Of a DNA stretch of 64,000 bases, positions 34,601-46,714 are shown in pieces. The position numbers and the translations under genes are program-made. The notes below the pieces were generated by a model. The model saw only the letters and a program-made list of their open reading frames with translations, had not been told where the DNA came from and did not search any database. This DNA is from Cladochytrium replicatum (Eukaryota > Chytridiomycota > Chytridiomycetes > Cladochytriales > Cladochytriaceae): contig JAHLKD010000101.1 of assembly GCA_025526935.1 (NCBI GenBank), positions 62,001 through 126,000 of the forward strand, read 5' to 3'. Every line of letters starts with the position of its first letter. Within the stretch, counting starts at the first letter, position 1.

Positions 34601-35238
34601 GCCTTGCTAGTTGGGTATTCTGCAGTCGCTGTACTGGATGATGCATTCTGTGACAAACTCTCCGCTTCTGAAAAAAAAGAATGGTCATTGAATTCCTGCC
34701 CAAAAGTTTTCGTGAGGATTACCTTTGCCAGCCTTCAATTTGGTGGGCTTGAACGGTGCCAGCATTTTCTGGAAGAAGCCGTCCACATTCCGCTTCGGGG
34801 TTTCAACTGCTTTTGCCAGAGATCTTTCCATGATCTTGGCCAGAATCTAATATTCGTTTAGTACAGAATTGAGATGAACTGCATTTCAAAAGTATTATTA
34901 CCTACCTGACGCGTTTGTGCCAGAGTTGCCGCCAGCACCACATTCCCGACAGGGTTGCTTTCAAAGTGGGCGTAGAGACTGTCCACAACGTCCAGAAACT
35001 TGTACTTCCAAGCATGACTGATAAAGTGATCTGCGTTGCCGACAAATGAGCGATCCTTATCATTGAGTTTGAGCGTCTCCACCATCGTTGTCTGTGAATG
35101 CTCGGTCATCTTTTTCAGGAACTCGTTGCAGACTTCCGTGGTCGTCTTGTCCGTCAACGCATCCCGTCCGCCGCACCGCGTGATGAACTCATCGAAAAAC
35201 TGCAGACGAACACCTTTGACCGAGAGTGGTTCGCTCAT
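31652..35238 (-). CDS. TIR-like domain plus tetratricopeptide-repeat protein (kinesin-light-chain-like TPR)
   Basis: The start MSEPLSVKGVRLQFFDEF is at 35238. An N-terminal domain spread over four exons reads VGNADHFISHAWKYKFLDVV, then GDIVIWFDLL, SKPFAWWSTTFMDAVSKIG, VIMVMEPWLP|NDPIPPTRALCVFELYA. This strand pattern (FISHxW, xIWFD, IG.V.MV, RALCxFE) is TIR-like by my reading. About 15 TPRs of the long kinesin-light-chain type follow (KARNFAKYCLERKSQLLGPGH, GAKNNLGLVFTLNQKYKEAL, GEDHIETLRTMHSLGLVLL), ending QLQTISK at 31652. There is no NACHT/NB-ARC domain between the two parts. Between 32520 and 32050 the frame changes about three times without obvious introns, for example before VEMFLQELK, so the 3' end may be damaged or misread. 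Codon use is AT-richer than its neighbours. Function is unknown; an immune or scaffold role is inference. Confidence 0.65.
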
Positions 35239-35878
35239 GGTTCAGAGGCACGATGTGTCCAGGCAAAGCCACCTCACGGTTTGCCATGGTAAACCTACGC
35301 TGATGTCCACTGGTTCCTAAGATTTACAAAGCACTCCGATCTCTGTTGACCGCTCCGATCAGATCGCATGCATCACAGCAGATGGCAGGGCAGCTTCTGG
35401 TGTGTGTGTTCCATGGAATTCCATCTTATTTTCCCTACGCAAATAAAAACAACCAAGAGAAAAAAGTTTGTACATATCGAAATCCCAAGAGCAGAAAACA
35501 CCGGAACAAAATATGATGAGGATAGGAAGAAAAAAGAATAGGCAAGCGGGTCTAAACAACAAACGGATTAAGCGAGCAAATAACATGGAAAAAGTATATG
35601 ACGTCTGAAAAAATAACAAAAAAATGGTCCCTCGTTCTCAAGAGCAAATGCCGACCAAGCCAAAGAATCATCTTTTGTTTTTTCTGATTTGCGGTTAAAA
35701 AGAAAGAAGTGGGGACAGCTAACCAGCGGTGAGGGGAAGAAAACGTAAAAGAACACCGGACCCACCAACCCACAATATCCAAAAATTCCAAACACTGTCC
35801 CGGCAAGCACTCTTCAGGTCACAGTCAACACACCACCCATTTTTCAAAAGTTCACATAGAAGCTGCTTTCTCTCATTC
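35239..35878. other. Spacer between TPR gene promoter and cyclin 3' end
   Basis: About 640 nt, with no gene recognised. It includes the TPR gene's promoter and the cyclin 3' UTR. Confidence 0.4.
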
Positions 35879-36959
35879 CTATCTCCTCGACTTTGCCTGC
35901 AACGGCCACGTAAACACCCTCGCCAAATCATCTTCACTCTGCTGTCCCTGTGGTCCTCCAGCAACCACCGCCGCCCTTGCTGCCCCCGCCCCCGAGTCCA
36001 CCCCCGCCGCCCATCTTCGATGCGCAGTCCTCACAACCTCCACGGCCCTCAACCACCCCTCCCACTCCCCAACCCCGCAGTGGAACTTCCACCTCACTTT
36101 GCGTCCAAACTCCAACTCCATACTATTAAGCTCATCCAATTTCAGTCCGCTCAGCCTCGACCACGTCCGGTTCGAGTACCGGTCGTCGCTGAGGTATTTC
36201 TGGGCGAGCACGAGCGCGCACACAAAGACTCTGTACTCTGACCCCGGTGCTTTCTGTGCTGAGGTTGGGATCGTGGAGCGCAGGCGGGCGATGTAGAGCA
36301 GGGATAGGAAGACGAGGGGCAGGTTGTGGTGCGAGTGCATGCCGGAGGAGATGAGGAGGCGGTGGACGGAGGTGACGAATGCCGGGTACCATTGCGTATA
36401 TTGGTTCTGTGGGATCGGTGGGGATGCGGGGTTCGGATGCGGTGGGGGTACGGGTGCGGGTGGGGATGAGGATGAGGTGGTCGTGGTGTTGGCACCGTCG
36501 GTGATGGATGAGGCTGTGGAGACGGTGGAGTGCGATGAGAGGGACGAGACGGTAGTAATGGTGGATGCAGGGGTGACGGCGCCTGAGAGCGCCGAGAGCG
36601 AGGCGTCGGGGAGGTGCACGCTGAAGCCAGATGCGCCGGGTGAAATGACCGTTCGCGGTGGCGGCTGAGGTTGCGGTATCGTGGGAACGGCGGAGTTGGC
36701 ATTGCTATCGGTTTCCATCGGTGTGGGTCCTTGCTGTTGCTGTTGCTGCTGCTGCTGTTGGTGCTTCTGTCGTGACAGCTGCTCCATCTGCTCGCGCTTG
36801 TAAGCATGAAGTGATGCAACGCTCGGTGGGGACGTCCCGTGCCAGAATCGGAAGACAGCATAGCAAATAAACTCTGTAGACATCGCAGCCACGACAGAAT
36901 CGTAACTGTTGCTCCGCCCTGGCAGTCCTGTTTGTTTCGGTGCCGCCGCGGCCAGCCTT

Positions 36960-36995
<36 letters not shown>

Positions 36996-38125
36996 ATCTG
37001 CTGAAACCCTGCAATCGCAGCAGCTTTCGCCTGTGCGAGAGCTTCTGCGCGACCCTCTTCTTCTTCGTCTTCTGCGATGGGCTGCGGCACAAGAACGATA
37101 CTAGGAGCTCGCGAGGTTTTGTGGGATAGCACTCGGGGGAGTCGGCTGTCGGGTTCTGCCTTTGGTTCAATCTCCGGCGACATCGAGTCTACACGCATCG
37201 GCTCTAGTTTTCGTGCGCCTCCATCATCGTCTACCATCATCGCATCTGAGCTCACACCAACTGAAGCTTTGCCACTCTCCCCATCGATTTTGCTTTTCGC
37301 AAAATCCAAGACGATTCCACTCTTCCCGTAGATCTTCTCATCTGATATCGAGGACGGTGAAGTTGTGGTCTGGAGAGAAATGGAGGGTGGCGGGTGAATC
37401 GGGCGGAATGCGGGTGCGCCCGGAGCAGGGCCAGGTGTACTTGACGATGAAGACACCGAGGATCGCGAAGACACCGACGAACCGCGTCGGATGGGTGTCA
37501 AATTCTCTGGTGCAGGCGAATCCGATCGAGTGGGAGGCATAAGAAAATTCCCACTGTTCAGCGAGTCGGAGCGTCGTATTGGGGTTGAGCCAAACGAGTC
37601 TGAGCGCGGTGGCATGAGCGACGGATTGCTGCCAAATGAATCGGTTCGAGGAGCAACAAGAGATGGTGTACTCCCAAACGAGTCTGAGCGCGGTGTTGTG
37701 GAAGGAATTGGTGCGAGCTGGGCATTTGCGAGTGGAGCATCGATTCTGATTGAAGCTATGCGAGGTGGTGCGATGGGTTGGCCAGCACTGTTCACAGTAG
37801 CGGTCGATGCACGTACAGAGTGGACTGCTGCGAGAAAGGCTGAGTTTCTGTCCGAGGCCAGTGCGGATGGCGACTGGAAGTCTGGCGCACTTGAGTTTAG
37901 TGGAGATAATGAGGCAGGCGAGAGCGAGTTCGGCGAGGGCGAGGCATTGTCGACGGAGAGGTGGAGCGAGTTGTGGTTTGCGTTGAGTCTTGCGTGTTTG
38001 ATAGCATCGAACCACGAGGTGCTGTGGTCGTGGTGAGCGAACGAATGGGGGGCATTCAGGCTCATATTGTTGTTTTCAGCGGCAATGGCGATAGCGTTGT
38101 CCGAGTCAACGCCGTCGAAATCCAT
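35879..38125 (-). CDS. Pho80/Pcl-type cyclin with polyglutamine tracts
   Basis: Intron-free frame of 748 aa starting MDFDGVDSDNAIAIAAENNN. The C-terminal part (about residues 575-720) is a cyclin box of the PCL/Pho80 type: PAFVTSVHRLLISSGMHSHH, LPLVFLSLLYIARLR, YRVFVCALVLAQKYLSDDRY, TWSRLSGLKLDELNSMELEF. Such cyclins bind a Pho85/CDK5-like kinase and steer it to nutrient or polarity targets. The N-terminal half is disordered, with three near-repeats of PRSDSFGSxPSL, a dense series of SP/TP sites, and two pure polyQ runs of about 10-14 residues near residues 385 and 460. The first ATG is used; no better one is seen. The long Ser/Gln-rich N-terminus is unusual for the family. Confidence 0.8.
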
Positions 38126-38529
38126 CGCTTTTCGAGGTTCGAGGAGAGAGACAACTTTTCAAGAAAATTTGGATTAAATTGGATTTAAATTTGAATTTTA
38201 AATCAGTTGATCTATGGTACCATAAAGTGATTGGAGAACCCAAGTCCCAGGTATTTAAGCTGAGTAGAGTTTAGAAAGTGTGGATGTAAACTTAATGCAA
38301 TTGAGTAACAGAATGTATCTTGAAAAAAATAACCTGGACATGAGTAACTAGCCCAGCTTTGTATTTAATAATTCTGCCATTTGGACCACACTTATTTTAT
38401 GTACCCATTTGAATCCAATTAATGGAAAACCAACTGGAACATTAGAGGTCCACGAAAAAATACACCTCTTTTAATTCATGATTCTAAAAATATGGCTTTC
38501 AGCCATTCTTTCCACTGAGGAGAATCACG

Positions 38530-39330
38530 AGCTTCCTCAACAGTCTGGGGTTCATCTGGACATTATTTAAATCTATTGCTAACATTTATGAATGTGCTGA
38601 TGACGGGTTGTTTATGAACATGGTCTCATTGACAAGAACTATATTTGATGAGCTTCTTCAAAGGTATGTAGGATACAGAAATGATTTCAATATTTCAACT
38701 CTTTCCACAGGTTTTCTTGTTTATATTGTCAAATCAGGGGCGGGGAGACCAGGGCAGCTATCACGGATGTTGGACAAGAGCGCTGTACTTGGAATGCTTT
38801 TCCACTTTTATGTCGGAACAATAGAGTACAAGACTCTGAGCAAGCTCTTTTGCATTCCACCTTCGATGATTTCGAGAGTCTTTTTAAATGCTGAAATTGC
38901 TTTTTATGGAGCACTTAGCGGATGGGAGCCTGCTGCAAACATGGCCGTCGTTTTAGACACAGAAAGCATGGGCAGCATCAATTAAATCAAGGGAACTTTT
39001 GGTGTTGAACTGCTTTGGTTTTGTTGACGGCAAAACTACAGAGTTCAAACACTGTCATCAGCAGACAAACAGAATGCGCTCTACAATGGCTGGTTTCACT
39101 CTGTTTTTGTCACTGGGACACTCTGCTTTGGTGTCAATGGGACAATCATTTGGGCAAAATTGAACTGCCCAGTGTTATCAACCAAGGCGTTATCATCCAG
39201 CCTGCGACATTTCCCTCCCTTGACACTCTCAAAATTGGGATCCCAAGACTGGCATTGTTTCATTTTTTTTGGTTGATCTCATCCTGAGACCAACTTCACT
39301 GGGCCAATTGGTACTAGTTTGGGGCAGTTG
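38530..39330 (+). mobile_element. PIF/Harbinger transposase relic A (5' part)
   Basis: The reading frame ADDGLFMNMVSLTRTIFDEL, then AVLGMLFHFYVGTIEYKTLS and SRVFLNAEIAFYGALSGWEP, is typical of Harbinger-type transposase N-termini. After a frame change it continues LLVLNCFGFVDGK (first catalytic Asp), then YNGWFHSVFVTGTLCFGVNG and TIIWAKLNCP. Stops and frameshifts make it inactive. Its 3' catalytic piece probably survives at about 40097-40165 (AEWGMSGPSKYWRHLLMPL). Confidence 0.7.
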
Positions 39331-40096
39331 TTATTAACACACTCGGGCTTGCGGACACAACAGGTCCTGGAAGACTGTAGAGGGTGAGCTATGTCCCAAA
39401 CAGAAAATTATCTCCTTTTCCCAATGCCATAAACGTAGTGTGTGAGCTATGTGCCAAACAGAAAATCTCACAGCCCTAGCACAATGTTAAAAACCAAGGG
39501 CTTCTCCTGGCAGCAGTAGGGCGTTTTTAGCTGTACTGTAGCTAGCACAACAGCTCCAGGTTCCGTCTCTTGGCCCAGTACCTGTTCTCCCAAGTGTGTA
39601 TATGCCTAATAATCAGACAGGCTGTACACTACACCCAAGCTGGTCAGGCAACCAGGGAATGCTGTAGTCAAAGACATTGGTCACATCAACTCCTATATTC
39701 AAGTGAACAGTGCATGTGGGCATACCTATGATCAAAGACATTGGTCACATCAACTCAAAGGACCAAGCCACACCACATTCCCCCACTAAATGCCACTATC
39801 ACTCCACACAGAACCTGCCAAACATGGAAGTAAATACATGTAATACAAGTCCATAAATAAGAATGAAGAGGGATTGACAAAAAACCTCATGGGGTCTTCA
39901 GGAGAAGCTCATCAATCCCTTGCTGACTTTACTGGAATTTTGCTTGTGTGCAGACACTGCGTTTCTGGTCAGTGGAGTGCTTGTCACCTGAATCCTAACA
40001 TCTTGAAGCAAAATGATATCCAGCGTTATCCTAGGCATTTAGGAGACATCATTTTGGCTCCAAGCAACACCATTACAAGTATCTGACAAGCAGCAG
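39331..40096. repeat. Non-coding transposon debris with two pairs of direct repeats
   Basis: A 25-nt unit (GTGAGCTATGT..CAGAAAAT) occurs at 39384-39408 and 39442-39466 with one mismatch. Another exact 25-nt unit occurs at 39668-39692 and 39732-39756. No gene is seen. Probably the interior of the decayed element. Confidence 0.55.
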
Positions 40097-40960
40097 AATG
40101 GGGCATGAGTGGTCCTTCAAAGTACTGGAGGCATTTGCTGATGCCGCTTCTATTCAATTCTAAGATTTGTGTTGGCTTCATTGACGGTGCTCATATGATT
40201 CTCAAACAGAGGCAGTCTTGCCATCGAGATGACTACCTGAACAGGAAAAGTGGATATTTGATCAATATGCTGGGTGTTTGCGATCATTGTGGATACATCC
40301 GATATGTGTCTGGGTGTTTGTGATCATCGTGGATATATCCAATAGGTGTCTGGGTGTTTGTGATCATCGTGTATATATCCAATAGGTGTTCTGGGTGTTT
40401 GTGATCATCGTGGATATATCCAATAGGTGTCTGGGTGTTTGTGATCATCGTGGATATATCCAATATGTGTCTGGGTGTTTGTGATCATCGTGGATACATC
40501 CAATATGGTTCCATTCAGTTTCCTGGATCGGCCCACAATGCACATTATTCTCATCAAGTACTCTTGGAATTTCTCCAGACTCGTACTTTCCATGATGGAG
40601 TATCTTCTTGCGGACAGTGGCTATAGAGCTCTGGACACTATTGTCCCAGTATAAAAATCCTAAAGGTGGTCGACTATCAAGGGAAGAAGAAGCATTCAAC
40701 ACAGCATTTGCACAATTTGAGTTGAAATCAAAAAAACGTATGGCCAGCTCAAAGGTCGGTTTCAGAGTTTGCAGGGGCTACCAGTTGATATCTGGAATCC
40801 TTACCTGCACCAGTTTTGCATGTTTATGGATTTGCGTCTGCTGCGTTGTTTACAACATTTGCAATTCAGTGAACGCTGATTACTGGAATGACGATGATAA
40901 TGTTTTCTATGAACCAAAATGCTCTGCCACCAGCTGCGAAGATGGGGGGGATGCAAAGTG
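40097..40960 (+). mobile_element. PIF/Harbinger transposase relic B, joined to the 3' end of relic A
   Basis: AEWGMSGPSKYWRHLLMPL (third catalytic motif of one element) runs straight into ICVGFIDGAHMI, DDYLNRKSGYLINMLGVCDH (first catalytic Asp region of another). After the 40-bp tandem repeats come FPGSAHNAHYS, MMEYLLADSGYRALDT (second Asp), NPKGGRLSREEEAFNTAFAQ and CVVYNICNSVNADYW. The order fits one transposase with an internal repeat expansion that breaks the frame. Inactive. Confidence 0.7.
40270..40510 (+). repeat. 40-bp minisatellite, six copies
   Basis: Six head-to-tail copies of a unit starting CTGGGTGTTTGTGATCATCG, five of 40 bp and one of 41. Copies 2-6 differ by a few substitutions. 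The unit is the transposase segment encoding LGVCDHCGYIRYVSG. Since 40 is not a multiple of three, expansion destroyed the frame. Confidence 0.9.
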
Positions 40961-41456
40961 AGCTTGGGTTCAAGCACAGTGGAAAGAAAATATACAAGAG
41001 CAGCATAACTATACTAGTCTAGTTGTGGGTATCAATCCGATGTTCTGACTCCTTTGAACGGGCATTAAAACTGGCAGAAGAGGGTCTTCATCATCATCAT
41101 CCTCGTCATCAAGCAAGTTTTGAACGCGCAGGGGTCGACTCTCAAGATGTCAAATTTTGGAGACAGCTTCCAATTCATGCTCCTAACTGACATCGTAATC
41201 CTGATGGTTATTGTTGGCACCATCACCGTCATCCTCCAACTCTGGTTGTTCTCCAGACCTGTCTGGACCAAACAAGAGATCGTTCACTCCATCCCGCATC
41301 ATGATTTCATCTGGTGGATTTAAATTTTTTCCCTCAAGAATTTGTCAAGCCGATCGAAGTTAGCGAATTTTCCCTTCACTTTATCTGCCCAGGTAAGGCT
41401 CCATTACTAATCTACTGTTCCCAATAAGTAAATATTACTGAATACTAAATTGTGTG

Positions 41457-42408
41457 TCAATCAGACAATGGATTCTTTTTTTCTAATCGGGAACAAAGAA
41501 TACCCTTGAACTGAAGGGACGTAGGTCTTACCACAAGGGTATGGTGATGCAGATTTTGCAAACAACCCATTAAGGTATTCTCGAACTGGTTACGTTGTAA
41601 TGCTTTCAAATGCAGCAATTAGCTGGCATCTACAAGGCAACAAATTATTGCTCCATTTTCATCAGAAGCAGAACTGATTGCACTCCCTGAATTGACCAGG
41701 GTATTGACATGGATAAGTCTTATGGTAGACGCCTTTGGGGTAATTTCAAGAAGACCTCTAATTATGTATCAGAAAAACAAGTCCACTGAGGGAATCACAA
41801 ACGATACAACTAATAATCGAAGTACCAAGCACTTAGATACTTGAGAAAAGTTTGTTACTCAATGTATTGATAAAAAAATTAGTCCAAATCAAACATGTCT
41901 CCACAACAGATATGGTTGAGGATATCTTACAAAACCATTTCCGTATATATTGTTTGTCAAACATCATTATACATTGGGATTGGCAAGTCAATCTTGTCTT
42001 AAGATAATGAGAAACAGAACAAGTTGATCCTCGATTGTTTCCCATTGTTTCCCTTAAGAGCTCTGTCAGCAACATTTACGTCGTTAAAGGACTGGGAGGT
42101 ATGCTGGATTATACAAGTTTACTGGACTCTAATTTAACAGCTATGCACAAAACACACTACAACATAACAGATAGACTGAACAATTCCAGGAGTTCTCAAT
42201 GCGGGGTGCAGAGAGAACTGTCGGTTTTAATGTTAAGCTGATAAAATTATTTACTTGGGATGAGTAATATGTATTTATGATGGCGAGAGCACGTACTTAT
42301 GTGTCTTCTATGACGTAACCACATATAATATTACTTTCGTTTGAGTTACTTCAGTCCAAGGGTATTCTTTGTTCTCAATTAGGAACAAAGAATCCATTGT
42401 CTGATTGA
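41457..42408. repeat. 60-bp inverted repeat pair flanking the Copia relic
   Basis: 41457-41516 and 42349-42408 are reverse complements with about five mismatches; weaker similarity extends to about 41427 and 42440. The right arm contains a perfect 11-bp hairpin, ATTCTTTGTTC at 42364-42374 and GAACAAAGAAT at 42383-42393, with an 8-nt loop. Confidence 0.8.
41538..42010 (+). mobile_element. Ty1/Copia retrotransposon RNase H relic
   Basis: Reads GYGDADFANNPLRYSRTGYV, then AISWHLQ, and after a frameshift QQIIAPFSSEAELIALPELT, RPLIMYQKNKSTEGITNDTT, TKHLDT, VSTTDMVEDIL. This is the end of a Copia pol polyprotein (RNase H). Frameshifts are present and no LTR pair is clear. Confidence 0.75.
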
Positions 42409-42493
42409 AGCACTATTTAGTAATCGGAGAAATATTTACTGAGAACAGTAAGGGGTTTCAAAGTGGTGCGTTCAGAGCGCTTTAAATTAAAAT

Positions 42494-43200
42494 TTAAAAG
42501 CTTGTTGAAACGGCAATTGGCATTGTTGTCAAAAATTTGATGCTTCTCACAAGCTGCTTTAAATTTCTGAACATGCCGCGCTGTTGCAATTGTGCCCAAA
42601 CAGGCACAAAACCACAGGAAATTGTAGACTTTACAGATGTCGTGGGATGGAAGTGAGCTGTCTGGTCATAATTTCTTTTTTTGTTTGTTTTTAAAGCTAA
42701 CCACATATAATTGTTCCAAAATTTCGTGAATTCTCCTGATGCAATCTTTTCAAGTCCACACACCCTTTTGTGATCCTCGTCAACCTTGTCCATGTCCTCC
42801 CATTCATCTTTCATTTGCAACGCAAAATTGTACAGAACAATACAAGCACGGATCTGACGAATTACAGCACACAAGTCTTTCTGTGTATGAACGTGAGTTC
42901 GTATTCCATTCAGTGATGGGGTTGAATAGAATCCCATTGGTGTGTTCGATAAAGCCATGCTGTGGTGTTACACGCTCATTGCACCACGTATTGCCAGGGA
43001 GTTTGATGCTGGTTTTGGATAGACAGGAATTGTGACTTCACTGATCTGACAAGCACTATCAGCAAATATCTATTCTGGCTCAGTGTTTGGAAACTTAGGA
43101 TGGACTTTGTGAAGTATTTGTTTGCGTTTGAAATGATTGGTCCATTTTTCCAGATCATTGAATCTGCAACTGAACCTGGCCGGCCAATAGGGGGTGACAA
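42494..43200 (-). mobile_element. PIF/Harbinger transposase relic C (3' part)
   Basis: Minus-strand frames read GRPGSVADSMIWKNGPI, SFQTLSQNRYLLADSA (after a shift), SLAIRGA, then VHTQKDLCAVIRQIRACIVLYN, QMKDEWEDMDKVDEDHKR. This is the second half of a Harbinger DDE transposase in opposite orientation to relics A and B. The 5' half is missing. Confidence 0.65.
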
Positions 43201-43429
43201 ACTTTAAAAACATGTTGGATCAGGGTACATTTTACCCTAATGATATTTTTCATTTCCTCATCAACCAATGGGACGCGATCTACAAACTAAAACTGCAGAC
43301 TCTGAGAAAAGTACCTTCAGAGCTGCTTTTCTTGGTTGCATATGTCCAACTTTGTGTTTTTTGGTCGTGTTTCCCCTTTCTAAGCAATTTCCTCACCTTC
43401 GCATTCAAACTAACCAATTATTTGACATG

Positions 43430-43990
43430 TCAAACAGAAGACTCCTGATCAAGGCACCCCCAAGAGCAGCAGCAGCAGCTCAGCCAGCTGCTCGCCAAAC
43501 ACCTCAAGACCAGAATGCTCTTCTCACTTCAGAGGGGCCACCTCTGACACAAACAGATGCTCCCAAAAGTAACAACGCAGAGGGCTAAGGTTGGAAGGGC
43601 TGCAAGAAAACTGGCTCGGACTCAGATGCAAATCATGCTCACCGATCAAGGAAGCTGACGCTCTGCTGGATCACATGGAGAGTAAGGATGAAGAAGGGAC
43701 GTCATGGTATGACACTTACCGCAACTCCAGCCCAAAGAAGGGCGGGTCAACAAAGCCAGATGGCAAAACAAAAGCCCACAAGCATCAGGAGGCTGCCGAT
43801 CATCTCAAGTCGCTTGGATATCACTGCCTTGCAAATCAAGTGAAGACAAAAATCGAGTGGTTCAAATCCCAGTATTGCAAGGCTGCCAGTATGATGAAGA
43901 ACAGGGGGAAGCAGTGACGGAGGAGGACGTCGCATTCGAATATTCCACCTTAATAAAAGAACGGTTGAATGGCCTGTATGAGTCTCAGGA
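43430..43990 (+). mobile_element. Myb/SANT-like transposon-associated ORF relic
   Basis: Ala/Pro-rich start, then EADALLDHMESKDEEG, HLKSLGYHCLANQVKTKIEW with FKSQYCKAAS, and after a frame change EEDVAFEYSTLIKERLNGL. This is the trihelix-like pattern of DNA-binding partner proteins in Harbinger elements. Broken by frameshifts. Confidence 0.5.
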
Positions 43991-44318
43991 TCAACTCTAC
44001 CTCAACCACGTTTCAACAGAGTATACGCTACTCTATTACGCCAATTCACTACAATACCATTTCATCTTCACATGTTCCTCCTGCATCAAGACCTGGAGCA
44101 TAAGTGGCTTCTCATTTTGGTCTCTCATTTGAGATAACCTTCTTAGGTTGCTCTGCAGAAGTCTTTTGAGTGTTCTTCTCTGTTTACTTGCTGCGTTCCC
44201 AAGCCATGGCCTTGTGAGCTAGTTTTGGATCAGTCAGTGATACAAAAAAGCTTCACATGCGAAGGGTCATTGAGTCATAGTGCCGGTGCAATCCACAACT
44301 GCAACCTCAGATACGTGA

Positions 44319-44822
44319 TCACGGAGCTCTGTGGAAGACTGTTGATGAATCTTTCGTTCCAGCTTTTTGCGCATTTTTCAGACAGTGCTGATCACAAAAC
44401 ACATCAACTGTGGTGCCGAGGCGACGTTTCCCAATCTTTTCGAGCTGAGGCACAGGTCGGCCCGCCATCATCCAGCTAAACTCCGGGTTGTGCCCATCGA
44501 AGCAATGACCAGTCAACGCGAGCTTTTGCTGGGCAATTTGGCGAAAGGATAAAAAGGTTATTTTTGCCGGCATTTTCAAGTGCACAAATTTGTGCAAGCC
44601 ATCGAGCGGATCTCGACAGTTGGCAGTTCGATGAGTGGAGTTTGTGCCATTGTTAGGCTCCTTCTGCTTGTTGCCAAGTAGCTTATGCATGATGTTTGGG
44701 TTGTGGACCAAGCGACCGGGAGGCACTTCCAATTGTGGTCGCAAGCATTGTGGACGGATTGCGAGAATCTCTGCGTGGCCGTAACGCTGAAGGGTCTCAT
44801 TGTTGGCGTGGTCCTGCGTCAC
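44319..44822 (-). CDS. Unrecognised ORF, 167 aa, between transposon debris and VPS4
   Basis: Open frame MTQDHANNETLQRYGHAE to STVFHRAP. Its stop-free length is notable for the area, and a segment MMAGRPVPQLEKIGKRRLGT is basic. No known family is recognised. It lies 43 nt past the VPS4 stop in the same orientation, so it could be transposon-derived, part of an extended 3' UTR, or chance. Low confidence as a gene. Confidence 0.25.
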   Translation of the reverse strand: MTQDHANNETLQRYGHAEILAIRPQCLRPQLEVPPGRLVHNPNIMHKLLGNKQKEPNNGTNSTHRTANCRDPLDGLHKFVHLKMPAKITFLSFRQIAQQKLALTGHCFDGHNPEFSWMMAGRPVPQLEKIGKRRLGTTVDVFCDQHCLKNAQKAGTKDSSTVFHRAP

Positions 44823-44865
44823 AAAGAATCACTGAAAGTAGATGTATACTATTATGTCCTCCGAC

Positions 44866-46714
<1,849 letters not shown>

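Noticed and set aside
36151-37170. 339-aa minus-strand frame overlapping the cyclin
   Set aside because: A different frame of the same strand as the cyclin; it encodes low-complexity His/Pro/Ser sequence, while the cyclin frame holds the conserved box.
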